From Glossina fuscipes (Eukaryota > Arthropoda > Insecta > Diptera > Glossinidae): 64,000 nucleotides of DNA. The position numbers were made by a program, and so were the translations under genes. Of this stretch, positions 48,504 through 60,560 are shown piece after piece. The stretch covers positions 7,407,998-7,471,997 of the forward strand of contig NW_023998414.1 in assembly GCF_014805625.2 (NCBI RefSeq). The letters are read 5' to 3'. Position 1 is the stretch's first letter. Each line of letters starts with the position of its first letter. The notes beneath the pieces were generated by a model, which worked only from the letters and a program-made list of their open reading frames with translations, was not told where the DNA came from and did not search any database.

Positions 48504-50184
48504 CTTTTTGTAAGCAATATCTACATGGGTTGGGCCAATTTTCTATTATTTTCTTACAAAATCTGCTTGAGAGTTATTGATTGACAGAAACATTTTATTT
48601 ATGCATATAGAGAGTAATCAACCGTAAAAATGTTCATTTTCAAAAGCGTCCTATTGACGCAAGAGTCTGTGGCGACCATATATGCCAACAAAATGTTATC
48701 GAGTTCTCACAAAATGTAGTAAATGTCGCCGGCGAGTATACCGTTGATATTATTCAGTTGCTATCTTCCAAGCAAAGAGTCTTTTATACATCTTTTTACA
48801 TTTATATGTATTATGAGAGTTTTTTGCTTTTTTTTTTTGCTTTTTTTATTTTTAGCAAAGATTTCCAGCCAAGTAATTCAGCAACTGGGAAGCGTGTTCT
48901 CAAAGACTACAAAATATCGCAGAGATTTCGATTAATTGTGCTTGCCAGCTACGGTGTGCAATAAGATTCAGGCGATTTGATATATTTCGCACAAAAGCAT
49001 CACGCATAGAAACTTTCAAGTTGAAGGCAGCAAGCTCGAGTGGTTTTTTTTTTTTTTTTTTTCTTCTTTAGACCACTACTCTCCGTTTGAAAACATTTTT
49101 CTCTTATTTCGTTTTTCATTTCTTTTTCATTGCCCTAACTTCACGAATAGAAAATAAAGATATATATATATAATTTATATATATTTATATACATATATAT
49201 AGATTCTAAAGAAGAAGACAGAAAGGAAAGTGCTTTTTAAAGAAAGCCTTCCTCGCACAACAATCACTTAGAATAGATAATTGTCAAGTTACAATTTCAC
49301 AAATCGTTTCAGCTCATTGAACGGATTCTCAAGTCAAACCTTATTATTTATGCATACAACTCACTTTTAGAGTTTTTCAAAAATGTATTGATTTGATTGA
49401 CTTTGAAAAGCGTCCTTTATATTTCTTTCGAGATTTCGATCCTTTACAAAAAATCCCCTTTCAAATAAATGTTTGAAATAAATGATGGCGTGTTGATCAC
49501 ATTCGAATGAGATCATCGTCCCTCAGGTCTGGTTGCGACAAATTTTCACAAATATGCTATTGATTTTATGTCATAATGTGTACACATGTATCTGTCGTTT
49601 TTTTTTTTCCTTTTTAACTTTATTGAAATAATAAATTTAAAACATATTTACACTGATTTTTAATTTTACATAAAAAATAAAAAAAGAGAGAAAAAAAAAA
49701 ATCATACAAAGATGAGGCAATTAATCAATTTGAAATATTTTTATAAAATAACAGATATGAATGTATGTATATTCGGCTCTCAGCGAATCTTTTTGTACCT
49801 ACCGAAAGAAGTGTTATGCAGAAGTTTTTAACTCCCTCTCCGCCAAACTGTTCATAAGTTGATGTAGCTCTCACATGTCCCACGTATCATTTTTCATAGT
49901 ACACATTGACGACATTATCTATTTCGAATGAATATTGCTTTTTTTGGGTTCCTGAGAGAAAATATTATGTAGTACATTTAGCCATGCCACGTGTACAGTT
50001 ATCGCTGCATATCTCACACAATGTTTTAATCATGAAATAGTGTCAACTATAATTAATTTTTAGATTGTAATAATATTAATTTTGTGAAGTGAGTGCCGTG
50101 GACAAGTGTATTTTATCGTGTACTGAAAAGAGTACACGCATCGGGAAGCATGTTGAATTTGATGCGAATCCACACAATATCTTA
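47580..50184. other. intergenic, microsatellites only
   Basis: AAT/GAT repeats at 47,578-47,615, poly-T at 47,937-47,956, (ATT)n at 48,470-48,503, poly-T near 49,044-49,062 and TA runs at 49,160-49,200. Open frames here follow the poly-T tracts. Confidence 0.6.
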
Positions 50185-50270
50185 AACTACTTAGGATCGA
50201 TTTTCCTTTTGTTACACCAATCAATTCAGAATTATTTTCTGAATCCATTTATGACTGTTCTCTCCATTAC
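50185..50270 (+). repeat. dispersed repeat family A, copy 10 (short piece)
   Basis: Only the central hairpin region remains: TTTGTTACACCAATCAATTC, AGAATTATTTTCTGAATCC. The inverted-repeat arms are still recognisable. Confidence 0.55.
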
Positions 50271-51387
50271 TGATACAAGTTAAAAATCAGGTATCTATAA
50301 CATTTCTTCTTACGTAGCAAAGTTTTTCTTCTCGACTTATTCGATATTAACCTGATAATGGGATAAAGAATAAAATGTAAATCAAGTTTATTGTGCTTTC
50401 TGAAAGCAGCCACCTACACTGATCAACTGAATATGTTCGCGTTAGAGGATCTCCATTGAAAAATTTCAATGCGAAATTTCAGTATATCTAGTTGCTGCAG
50501 ACAAGCTTGCTGAATTGATTCAAGTATCTCAAGGACGAACGCCCTTGAAAATGGCTTAAAACGAAGCATTTCTACGACCATTTCCGACGTGTTTTGAGAA
50601 AGATTCATTTCAAGTTCCCTTAGGACGACTAAGCATTGTATTGAATTTTTCTTTTCGCAAAGTACAGCCATTCAATTGAGATATGCATTGATTCTTATTA
50701 AATCTAACAATTTTTGGTAGTTTTAACTTTAATACATACGTGCGTACGTACGTGCAATAAACACAAGCTTTCAATTTGCGTTTCACGTCAAACAAATGGT
50801 GGCAAGAAATTGAATTAGTTGCTACGATTTCAGTTTTGTGGCTTATCTTCCCATTTGCAATTTATCGAAGCACACTTGCTTACTGAGTTTGAGTCAACTT
50901 ATGGCAACGTACACATAAATATCTAAATTCTTGTTTTATGGTAAGAGCGGAATTCTTAACATAACTCAAAGTGCTTCTTCATGTTTTACTGTGTTTTCCT
51001 GAATACTTTTCTGGTTTTCGCAGATGATGCATATTTGAAATTTAACTTTTTCGCTTTTTTTTTTATTTTTATTTTCTTCCAGTATATTATTTGCTGTAAG
51101 CCATCTGTGACATATTTAGCTTCTCAATAGAATAACAGTATTGTAGTGTTGTATGGTATTTTTAGGTAACGCTTTTGTTATAAACGTCATGGCAGGTATA
51201 TTGACTTTGTCAATTACTTGGAATGCAGAGAGATAGTTATCCACCGATTTCTATACACGTGTCCTTGACCAGCAAAAATAATGAAATCAATGAAGGCTTA
51301 CCTATCTAAATGTCTCTTTGTCAGTTTGTTCAATAAAATAGACAGTTACAACCTATCGACTTTGTCTCTACAATAACGATCGATCTT

Positions 51388-51423
<36 letters not shown>

Positions 51424-52150
51424 TGAACTAAGTGCACATAATCGATCCATAATTAAGTGCAGAATTTTACTGATTCTGTCAACTGTCTGTTCATACTTTA
51501 GAGCTGTAAGTATAGTAATATATTACTTAATATGATGCTGCGTTCGCGTTAGGTTAGGGCTACGTTTGAACACTTTGTTACGTTAACTGTCATCCTATAA
51601 AAAGCTGAGGTAGTTCAGGGAATTGACTGCTATACAAGGTATACATTTATTATAGGATAGAATGTTTCACTCTTTTCAATATACATATTACATTTTACAT
51701 TTACAAAAAGTTAAATATTTACTTGTTCAGGTACATCCAGTGAAAAACAGATAAAATTTTATTTTTGGTAAATTTAATAATATGTCCAAGCTTTGATAAT
51801 CTTTCCAGGACGATTGCTGCAGTTTATCACTGTAGGCCATTTTATCATTACGGCTTTTCTCCTATTGTGGCTAACCTGACGTTAATGCTCGTTAGCAATT
51901 GTTGTTAATATTTCTTAGTGTAAATATGCGATGAACTCGGCGTCATGAATATGCAAGAAATCTTAATGGTTCTTCATAGCTGTTTGTCCTTCGAATCATC
52001 GTAGCTTTTCGGTTTTTTATTACTCATCACATTCGACATAGCCTTTTAGTTGCAATCTCCGCCGAATTATATCGGTATTAAACGGCGCGAATGGTTCTCT
52101 GAGCGAACTTATCCTCAATAATAAAATCACGTTACTAGTTCTACTCAAAA
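50271..52150. other. intergenic, no gene seen
   Basis: CGTACGTACG-type run near 50,738-50,752 and a 32-base poly-T at 51,391-51,422. No credible exon. Confidence 0.5.
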
Positions 52151-52360
52151 AATCGATGATTTTAAGTAATCAATGTTATTCAGCTATGGATGACTTTAAT
52201 CCATGATCGTGTCATCTTTAACGATAATACGATGTTTTTCAGCAACCGACAACTTTGAGCCATAATTGGCTTTAAGCGACCGATGAATTTAAGCGATCGA
52301 TGATGTTCAGCAATCGATGACTTTTAGCGAACGGTAACTTTCATCAATCGGATGCATTTA
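52151..52360 (+). repeat. 17-bp-period tandem array (about 12 diverged units)
   Basis: Units start at 52,151, 52,168, 52,185, 52,202 and 52,219; after a 6-base phase slip, at 52,242, 52,259, 52,276, 52,293, 52,310, 52,327 and 52,344. Consensus roughly GCGATCGATGACTTTAA. The best units are GCGATCGATGATGTTCA (52,293) and GCAATCGATGACTTTTA (52,310). The core ATCGAT is palindromic. Not a codon multiple; no open frame runs through it. Confidence 0.85.
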
Positions 52361-54964
52361 AAATAGGAATTTCTCTCACGATGATTGTCTGATAAGGAGA
52401 AGTCATATTATTGTCGAGTAACATATAGTCCTAGCCATACTTAGTTTCTCTTGCCAGGCAGTGCTTTGCCTTACATCGCAAAAGTTATATAAACAAACAA
52501 CTTCAAGCTTATTATCGGGTGTAGACATAATGTCTCACTACTTTTTCTTCTTTTTTTTTTTTTTTAAGAAGCAATGGCATTAAGAGAATGGTTAGAAATA
52601 TTTTATTCAAAGCGTTATCTATCATTAGCCACTCGGTTTATTGTCGTTCGGACACAATAATAACTTCCTGCCGAAAGTATACGTGTTTGTTGACGAAAGA
52701 GCTCACATTTTGTGTGCCATCACAACAATTGAAAATCTACTCAGACAGACAGAATAATTCATTGGATGAAATGCGCATTCATAAGAAAGGGTAATATCTG
52801 ATCAGTCAAATTTATTCAAATTTTCCTAAACGAATTTTGTTGTATAGAATTTCACGCCATCAGCCTGCGTGACTACAATATCGTGACTTTCTTCTCATTA
52901 TCTATATATATAATAGAGTGGTAGACCTATCAAACGGAAACGCCATGAGTATTCGCATTTCCTAAAGACATTAATGACCGATCGGATCAGATATTGTGTC
53001 ATGTTCACGTTTCATCATTTGTTACGGATGGGGAATAAGTTCCACACTTGTTGCTCATCGATAACATCACTTTCATAAATATTTGTTTTTTTGTTTTTTT
53101 ACTGTACTTGTATTAGCTAAGTATGCAAGTCTAGATAAAATTCGAATCGAACCGAGTGTAATTAGTTTCCCGTATTTTTTTTTTTTTTTTTTTTTTTTTT
53201 TGTATTTTGAGTTGTTCTTCTTTTTTATTTTGTTACTTTCAATGTACTTTAGTTGCGGCAGATATATCAAGTATTGGTATTTATGTGAAATAACATCATT
53301 GTACACACACTTGTACTATGTACCTAAGCGCACCAGCTGTTTTCAACGCAAACAACTAGCAATTGACGAAAATGATGTTACGGTTTGAGACGAACTCTTG
53401 TGGACTTTTTCTCGAAATTGTAAATAAACAAATACATATTCCGTTGTAACATTCCCCATGAAGCCGCTTTCAAATTCTATTAAATTTCCTTCAATGCAAT
53501 AATAACAGTAATAAAATAATACGATACCCAACAACTGTAGATTATCTTTTGAATGAGAGATAGAATAACAACGAGACGAGAAGTTTTCCCCAATCGACAA
53601 ACTTTGTATGTTCACCGTTTTTAGAGTGAAAGATAGAACACAAAAACATTTTTAAATATTTAATACTGGATTTTCATTCATTCACAGAATGTTTCATTTC
53701 GTTCGTTTTGGTTGGTATGTAAGTATTATTTTATATGTTCATTGGCATGCACAGACATGCGTTAGTGTAGCTTTTGTCCACATGACGCTCTCTGCTGCTT
53801 AATGTAGATTTTAAACATTCGCACATATTAATTTATTTAAACAATTTTATAAAACGTTCACATAAAGTAGAATTTATTGCGAGGAACACTACACATATGC
53901 GCATACCACATACATATTTAAATGCATATGTTTTAAACACATTTATAATATTATATCCATCACATCATGTGAAGTATATATTATCAAAATATTTGTTGAA
54001 TACTTATAATACAGGGAAGTGTGCATTCGAACCCGCATGACCAATTTTTTATTATTATAATTTTTTTTTTATTTTTCATTAAGCAATATGATTGATGATT
54101 GATCCGGAAGAGGTTTGCAAATTAACGTTTTCATTTCCTTCCTCGAATCGGTAACTATCAATATTAAATCGCCTCGCTCTTAATATGAACTAATGTAGAC
54201 TGTAACATGAGCTATGTATGCATCGGCGAAACCCTTCGCTTATTGTCTCCCTGTCTATACTAATTAAAATCAATATTTCGATCGTTTGGATATCCTTTAA
54301 TTTAATTTATCAAAAAAAAAAAAAAAAAAGGCATCCACTCGGTTATGTAATATTTTTAATATACTGTGAGGAAGTATTGCCATAAAATTTCAAATATCTT
54401 AGCAGTTCTTGTTAAGGGGAACTGATGCAGTTCTCTTTCCAATATAATTCGAACCTTGCGATAGCAATAGGAGTCTTTCGAGACCAGACCACAGGCCGAC
54501 GAAATGTCGTTATTCATTTGTGAATATATATGTAAATCGATTACTCTTTGTAAATCGAAAAGAATTGCTTATATTTCTTTCCTTCCAATGTGAGACGTTT
54601 GTCTATGTAAATAGCACTGATTCATTTTGTACTATTTAGCGTAATTTCGACTGCATACTTTCTATCTCACCGTCGAGTTTGTATACTTTAAGGCCAAGCT
54701 GTTATGGAATCAAACTATCAATAGCCTAGTTAAAAATCAGACTGGAAAACTTGAAATAATCCATCCTAATCAAATTTAATGTCATCGTATAGAAGGATGA
54801 TAAGTAACTGAGGATCCTAAAAAACTTTAGTGTCAATATTCTTCAGCGACATCGAAACGTTTAGTGGAAAAACTATAAAGCATTTTTTTTTAATTCAATT
54901 TAAGTCACATTAGCATTTTCTTCTTTTGGCTCAAGTTCGGAATTAATTTCTAATTACACCTAAA
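52361..54964. other. intergenic, no gene seen
   Basis: Poly-T tracts at about 52,552-52,565 and 53,175-53,201, the latter creating the open frames around it. A minus-strand CGGGTTCGAATGC at about 54,021-54,034 resembles a tRNA B box, but no tRNA fold follows. Confidence 0.5.
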
Positions 54965-55390
54965 TTTCTTTTTACACGATCGATACATTCCCAAAAATTC
55001 GTGCAAAAAGAGTATTGGCACAAACAATAATACAAAATTCTTGTTAGAGGTCACTTAAGAATTTATTTCGTCCTTAGACATCTTAATTTATTAAATACGT
55101 TATAAAAAATGAATTATTATATGAAAAATCAAACAGATATTAATACTAATACTCAAAGTATACGGATATAGTCGACATAACCTAACTGAATTGTAAAAAA
55201 TACAACACGAACAATACGTATTTGTGTGGAGTGAAAATGAAAGAATTTATAGAAACATAAAAAAAAAAAAAAATCGTGTTAAAGCAAAAAAAATTCGTGT
55301 AAAAAGAGATTTTTTTGTGTTTGTCTTAAACTGGGTGTTAAATCAAATTCCATGCTAAGAAAATTCGTGTAAAAAGAGAATTGGGTGTAA
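54965..55390. repeat. CGTGTAAAAAGAG repeat cluster, second site
   Basis: Contains TTTTTACACGATCG, ATTCGTGCAAAAAGAGTATT, ATCGTGTTAAAGC, AATTCGTGTAAAAAGAGATT and AATTCGTGTAAAAAGAGAAT, in opposite orientations. The same motif set occurs at 6945-7055. Probably an inverted-repeat (MITE-like) element or several nested copies; no target duplication was identified. Confidence 0.5.
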
Positions 55391-56699
55391 TAAACTTTCA
55401 TAATCCAAAAACTTTAACATAATCATTCATCATTTTAAGATTTTCAGAAAAATTAATTTAAGGAAAATGTACCAAAAAGATAATAATAAAAAACAAAAAA
55501 AACTACTGCATGTAATTAATTGCAAATCCGTAATAGTTCGCTCTGCTGGTAACTTATTATGCCGATGAAGAAATTGTCGAGTGCATACGAAATTATGTAT
55601 AACTTTGAATTACACAATCAATGAAAATCACAAATTATTTACAAATGAGAGAACGTGTGCAGTTAGTTGTATTTAAAAATGAAAATTAGATTTTGGATAG
55701 AATGCGTATTCGCATGTATTATAATTATTCTCCTCTCTTGCAATGAAATGATGAAGTTTTTAAATAAATATATATTGTGCACAAATGCATATGTGTGCAT
55801 CGCGAGTAAATTATATATATATGTGATAATCCCTTGTAAAGCAATTTAAGTGCTTTAGTGTAACAATTTTGAATGAATTTATTTAAAGTGACTTAAGTGG
55901 AGCTTATAGGAGAGTAGATTTTAAACTTGCTTACAATTATTATGCTTTATTTTATAAGAATTTTTAAGCATTCTCTACGAGAATTGATGATATAATAATC
56001 TCTCTATTGTTTGCATAAAACATACATACACAAGTCAATATTACAAACTTGTTGCTGTGTGTATGTATATATTCTTAGTAAATGTGAGCTACTAAGTTGA
56101 TTTAACCATGGTTACCTATTATGGTCCAGTGTCCATTTGTTGCGCAAAATTCTCAAAATTTGAAATAATTCATGCAAAAACTTTATACGTTGAGTTGTGC
56201 TATGCACAACTCGATGTAAAGAGTGGACAAACCGAGCGAGCAAACCGTACAATTACTAATAATCACTTTTAAAGTTCAGCTTGTGAACCTTTTTGAGTTT
56301 TTTTCTCCTTTTCTTCTCAAAATGATGTGAAGTGAACAGTTGCACAACTGGTCGAAAAAGAAAATTGATTCAACATATCTATTAAATGATGTTCTTGTGC
56401 CCAAGCTCAAGTAGCCAGATGACGACTTGCATTTATATAAATCTCTGCGATCAATTTGTGATGCACTTAAAGTATATATGTGCATAGAATAACGAAAATT
56501 CAATAACCATTATCTGGGGTATATATGATAATAATCAATATGAATTAAATTTCCATGGAATATTAAGACTAAACAATCGTCGATCGGCCCATTCTCTCAA
56601 AATAGTCACAATAATAAAAATATTTTATAACAAGACGTAATTGATCGCACTGATGTTAAAATTATTATTAATCCCCGCAATAGTAAGAGGAAAATATCA
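55391..56699. other. intergenic, no gene seen
   Basis: A 60-codon frame at 55,667-55,849 (plus) and a 75-codon frame at 56,276-56,503 (minus) show no motif. Confidence 0.45.
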
Positions 56700-56900
56700 T
56701 AAGAGCGCATAACTATTCGGATAGATAAGAATCGCGACTACCAACTCAGTACTCGTGGGTACAAATCTCGGTGAGGTAGAATTTACTTTCGTTGTAGCTA
56801 TAGTGAGTACTCAGTCGGTAAATGGGCGGGCGCAAATAGGCAAGGCTGCGGCCACCTACCTATCCCTTTTCTCATTTCTTTCTAATAGTCACAGGTGTAA
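56700..56900 (+). mobile_element. SINE-like dispersed repeat, copy 2, with tRNA-type B box
   Basis: Around 56,757-56,776 the sequence GGGTACAAATCTCGGTGAGG resembles the B box and T-arm of a tRNA gene (GGTTCRANYCC), preceded by CGCGACTACCAACTCAGTAC. Downstream follow TTGTAGCTATAGTGAGTACT, CAGTCGGTAAATGGGCGG and GGCTGCGGCCACCTACCTAT with a pyrimidine tail, the block shared with 26,495-26,680. A tRNA-like head with a shared body suggests a tRNA-derived SINE. The A box is not clear. Confidence 0.5.
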
Positions 56901-57549
56901 TTGACATCCTCTAAGTGATTGATCATAGATTTCTGTAAAAATTCAATCTTTGTAACACCAATTTGTGCCACTGCTCTATATAAATATGCTCCTATTTCGC
57001 TAATAAAACGAGTAATATTTGTTGGATAAGATCGTTGAGAGTTCGTGGTTCATTAGAGAGAGAGTAAGCAAATGTTCCCACATAACCTCAAAGTAAAAAG
57101 TTCAATAGAGTTAGGCATTTTTAACGATTACACGATAATTTATTTATGTTCAACATCGGAACCACAAAATGCCTGACCTTTTATATGCTAATACAAAAGA
57201 AAATTAGCAACGAATGTTGGAGATTTATCTTTGAATAACTAAAGTTATGTTTTTTATTTTCATAATCGGCAGCATTATTGATTAAATTTTCTTCTTCTTT
57301 TGTTTTATTTTATTATTTTTATTTTTTTAATTAATTTGTATTCACATCTCGTTTTTAGTAGCGCTCCTATGCTTATGATCTCAGTGTCAGGTGTAGTTTT
57401 CTTTTTCAAAAAACCTCTTTCCTTATTAGCATACATTCTTGCATAGTTTCCTCCTACTCTAGTTTATTAACTAATCTGTTTACTTGTGTGTATGTTTACT
57501 CTGTTGCTTGAATTTATATATATATATATATTTTTATAGCTATCATCGA
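56901..57549. other. intergenic, no gene seen
   Basis: A/T-rich; a (TA)n run starts near 57,515. Confidence 0.5.
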
Positions 57550-57686
57550 AGTTTGAAGGGTATATTCATTTTCTCAAAACGTTTGCAATCCCTAGAAGGC
57601 AGCTAAAAAGTTTATATATACTTGATCAATATCATATTCTGAATCGAATTAAGTCTGTCCGTCTGTCCGTCTGTCCGCTTGCCTAG
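57550..57686 (+). repeat. dispersed repeat family A, copy 11 (5' half), ending in a splice acceptor
   Basis: GAAGTTTGAAGGGTATATTC, ACGTTTGCAATCCCTAGAAG, AGTTTATATATACTTGATCA, GAATCGAATTAAGTCTGTCC, then repeated GTCTGTCC and GCTTGCCTAG. The pyrimidine-rich GTCTGTCC run directly precedes the acceptor of the exon at 57,687, and the 3' half of the repeat is missing. Confidence 0.65.
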
Positions 57687-57978
57687 ATGTGTAGGATCTT
57701 TCGCAAACATTTTCCCCTTTCGCAAAATTGAAGATGTCACCTACAAATTTGCAAAAGAATTCGAAAATGCCGTAGATCGATCAAAGGACACACCTATAGA
57801 AAAGTCCACATCTCTGTGCAAGAAAATTTATAAACACCTTTCCTCTCCGCGTTTTTTGCTTGACACAAAGCAGTCAAGTTCAACACATACATCATATAAA
57901 TTACCTTACTTATATTCTGAAAATAGAAAACATCCGTCCCGCCCACCCAAATCGTATATGGAGCGTCTGAAAATGTAG
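57687..57978 (+). CDS. candidate exon of an unidentified gene (gene X)
   Basis: After the acceptor CGCTTGCCTAG (or GTGTAG at 57,694) one frame is open for about 97 codons: CVGSFANIFPFRKIEDVTYK, FAKEFENAVDRSKDTPIEKS, then an STHTSYKLPYLYSENRKHPS region, ending RPPKSYMERLKM and TAG. The charged, mixed composition is protein-like and the start sits on a splice signal. No family recognised; the Ser/Lys/Pro-rich tail looks disordered. A weak donor GTAGTT overlaps the stop, so it may be a terminal exon or continue. No good methionine start lies within it, so upstream exons are expected. Confidence 0.4.
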
Positions 57979-58164
57979 TTCTTTTTCTTTCTTTTCTTTT
58001 TTTTAGTGTTTTTTAGAATATCAGCGATACGTATAATATATTCGATCACAACTGAATATAATTTTCTTATTTAGTTATTTTAATTAAAGGAGAAGTTTTC
58101 ATTTTTTATACTTATGGAATATTTTGCACTTGTCATGCTTTTTCGTTTAAATTTGCACTTGATT

Positions 58165-58500
58165 TTTTTTATACCCTGCACCAATTGCGGTACACGGGGT
58201 GTATTTGGCTTGTGCGAATGTATGCAACACTCAGAGAGATTTATCTTGCAGAATCATTTTCTAAAACCATTTAAACTTTTCTGTCTGTCCGTTTGTCTCT
58301 CTGTCTGTAGTCGTTCGTCTTGCATTCCTGTGTTCAACGTGAAAGTCGTAAATTTTACGATATTTCGATGAAATTTGAAAAACCGTTATGTTTTGACCCA
58401 AAACTAAACGTTATTGTAAATGGTTCGGATCGTAGCACTTGTTCGATTATTTCCCATATAGCGGCTTATTTTGAAAAGTCGTTGCATGAATCATTGCAAA
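58165..58500 (+). repeat. dispersed repeat family A, copy 12 (full length)
   Basis: TATACCCTGCACCAATTGCG, GGTGTATTTGGCTTGTGCGA, TCTGTCTGTCCGTTTGTCTC, TTTCGATGAAATTTGAAAAA, GTTATGTTTTGACCCAAAAC, AATGGTTCGGATCGTAGCAC and GGCTTATTTTGAAAAGTCGT with GCATGAAT. It is the most complete copy. The open frames at 58,114-58,371 and 58,320-58,505 are inside it. Confidence 0.8.
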
Positions 58501-58634
58501 GGTGACATAGGGCAATTGATGGTGAGCTGTCGCTTGTTTTAAATTGAAATGCTTTTCAATCTTCGCAAAAAGTCGTCATTACAAAGTTTTTACTTATTTC
58601 ATAGCAAATCTAATGCAATTAATTTTTGTTTTAG

Positions 58635-58689
58635 AGTGAATTCAGCAGAGAAATAAGAAGAAGCTTTCTGTTCTTTGTTACTTCCTCAG
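58635..58689 (+). CDS. possible small exon, phase-compatible with 59,837
   Basis: Acceptor TTTTTGTTTTAG, then 55 nt open only in one frame (SEFSREIRRSFLFFVTSS plus G), then CAG|GTACTT. It leaves one base, which is what the exon at 59,837 needs. Very short and uncertain. Confidence 0.15.
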
Positions 58690-58731
58690 GTACTTATCTG
58701 CATAATAAATTTATTTGTGTGCATGTGTGTG

Positions 58732-58737
<6 letters not shown>

Positions 58738-58782
<45 letters not shown>

Positions 58783-58853
58783 TAGATTCCATATATATAT
58801 ATATATATGTATATATTAGATTCCATATACATATATATATATATATATATATG
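58738..58853 (+). repeat. (AT)n block with a 34-bp duplication
   Basis: Long AT run in which GTATATATTAGATTCCATAT occurs at 58,775 and again at 58,809. A TATG/TATT-type microsatellite follows at 59,040-59,120. Confidence 0.9.
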
Positions 58854-59836
58854 CATATATAGGTATTTAGAGTGTTAAATATTATGTACCAAGGCAATTA
58901 GTATTGAGACTTTGTTCTATTGTAATATACATACATAAAATATCGATGGTTAACTTTAACCACAAGCAGTTGGATTCTAAGCATCTAACCATCTTATATG
59001 TTCGTACATTTTTGCAGATATTCATGTAATATACTAATATGTGTATGTATATGTATGTTTGTATTTATGTATTTATGTATTTATGTATTTATGTATGTAT
59101 ATATGTATTTATGTATTTTACGTATGTATGTATGAAATGCGTGTATGTTTGTTATTATTATGCATCAATCTCGTACTCTCTCAGTTGATAGTTGCTGTTG
59201 AATGTATGCACAAAACTCTTTTGTTTTCTCATTTATTTACACACATACACACTAATGCTGCATAGCTTATACGCTTTTATGTATATGTTTACATAAATTA
59301 TCAATAATTTTGATAATTTCAATTGTTTTCCCTTCTATGCGTACGTATGTGCGTATAAAGTAGGGGATATGTAAGTAAGGGGAGGATAGGCAAAGTAGGC
59401 ATTGGAAATGTTAGTGTACAATAGGAACGTGTTGTAGTGCCTTACCAAACTGTAATACCACTTAGTGGTCGGCAACGTTTTGTATGTAATTAAAACGATT
59501 AAGTGCCCCGAGCTTACACTTTATTACACATGAATACATTTGCATATGTTTGGTGCATAGTAAAGCTACAATTTCATCATTAGCATCAACATGTTGACAT
59601 TTATGCATGTAAATGTGTACATTTATATATGCATGTGACTTTATGCCGTAACAATTTTGCATAGACTGTAGTCGTGTGACTATCGGAAAATAATGTCACT
59701 CGATTATCATAATTTTTAATGTAAGCATTGAATAAAAAAAAAAATTGTTTTTCAAAATTACGCAATAGGATGTCATATTACAGTATGCGCTTTTAGCATC
59801 TGCAGCCGGTTATATCAATAAATATAATATTTTCAG

Positions 59837-60030
59837 CATTTCATAACTTGGCCTCAAAAATAAAACCGTTAGCTTTAATTCAAAGAGAATACGAAGAAAA
59901 TTTGAATAAAAACATTTGTCCTAATCAAAAGGCCTTGTGTCTTAAAAAAAAAATCACCGAAATAATGTTAGACTATAACCTTTGGCTTCGGCCTACATAT
60001 CAATCTGGTCCATTGACATCCCAATCCTAA
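59837..60030 (+). CDS. candidate terminal exon of an unidentified gene (gene X)
   Basis: Acceptor ATAATATTTTCAG, then (after two bases completing a codon) FHNLASKIKPLALIQREYEE, NLNKNICPNQKALCLKKKIT, EIMLDYNLWLRPTYQSGPLT, SQS and TAA. The frame is closed in the alternatives, the composition is clearly protein-like and the start coincides with the acceptor. It needs a preceding exon that ends with one extra base; the 58,635-58,689 candidate does, while the 57,687 exon does not join directly. No domain recognised. Confidence 0.4.
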
Positions 60031-60294
60031 AAGACAAAAAGTTCTTATATATAAGTTACCTTTGTCCGTATCCTTCTCATTTTCTGCTTGATATACTTGT
60101 ACTATTTCAATAATGAATGCAAGAAATTATGTCGTAATTTCCCCTTTTCTCCTTTGGTATAAACATGTTCAACTACTGCCCATAGTTGAGTTATAGTTCA
60201 CATCGTTTCGCTTACCCTAATTGCAATTTAAGTATATTGAGAAAATTTGAACATTTAATATATGGAATAAGAATGAATTTATTTGAAACGGGCT

Positions 60295-60560
60295 AAGGCG
60301 GTACAAGCGTGTATTCAGTTTGAGCGAATGTATGCAACGGCTAGAAGGACTTGACCAAGACATATAGATTGAATTTTTATTATACCGATCGATTAAGAAT
60401 CACTTACTAAATCGATCTAAGCTTGTCTGTCCGTCTTTTTGCCTTAGTTGCTTCTTATGATACTATGAACACTATTGAAAATAGTTCAAATCGGACCACT
60501 TATCTCTGCCGCTTCCCATAGAACGCCTTATTTTGAAATAGTATTACATGGATAAGTGTT
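60295..60560 (+). repeat. dispersed repeat family A, copy 13
   Basis: GGCGGTACAAGCGTGTATTC, AGTTTGAGCGAATGTATGCA, TAGAAGGACTTGACCAAGAC, TTTTTATTATACCGATCGAT, AATCGATCTAAGCTTGTCTG, AATAGTTCAAATCGGACCAC and CGCCTTATTTTGAAATAGTA. Confidence 0.75.

Noticed and set aside
54015..54040. Minus-strand CGGGTTCGAATGC suggested a tRNA gene.
   Set aside because: The flanks do not form a T-stem or acceptor stem; only the B-box-like core is present.
58694..59265. Open frames of 67 and 74 codons around the AT and TATG repeats.
   Set aside because: Pure microsatellite translation (IYIYIY, YVCMYV).
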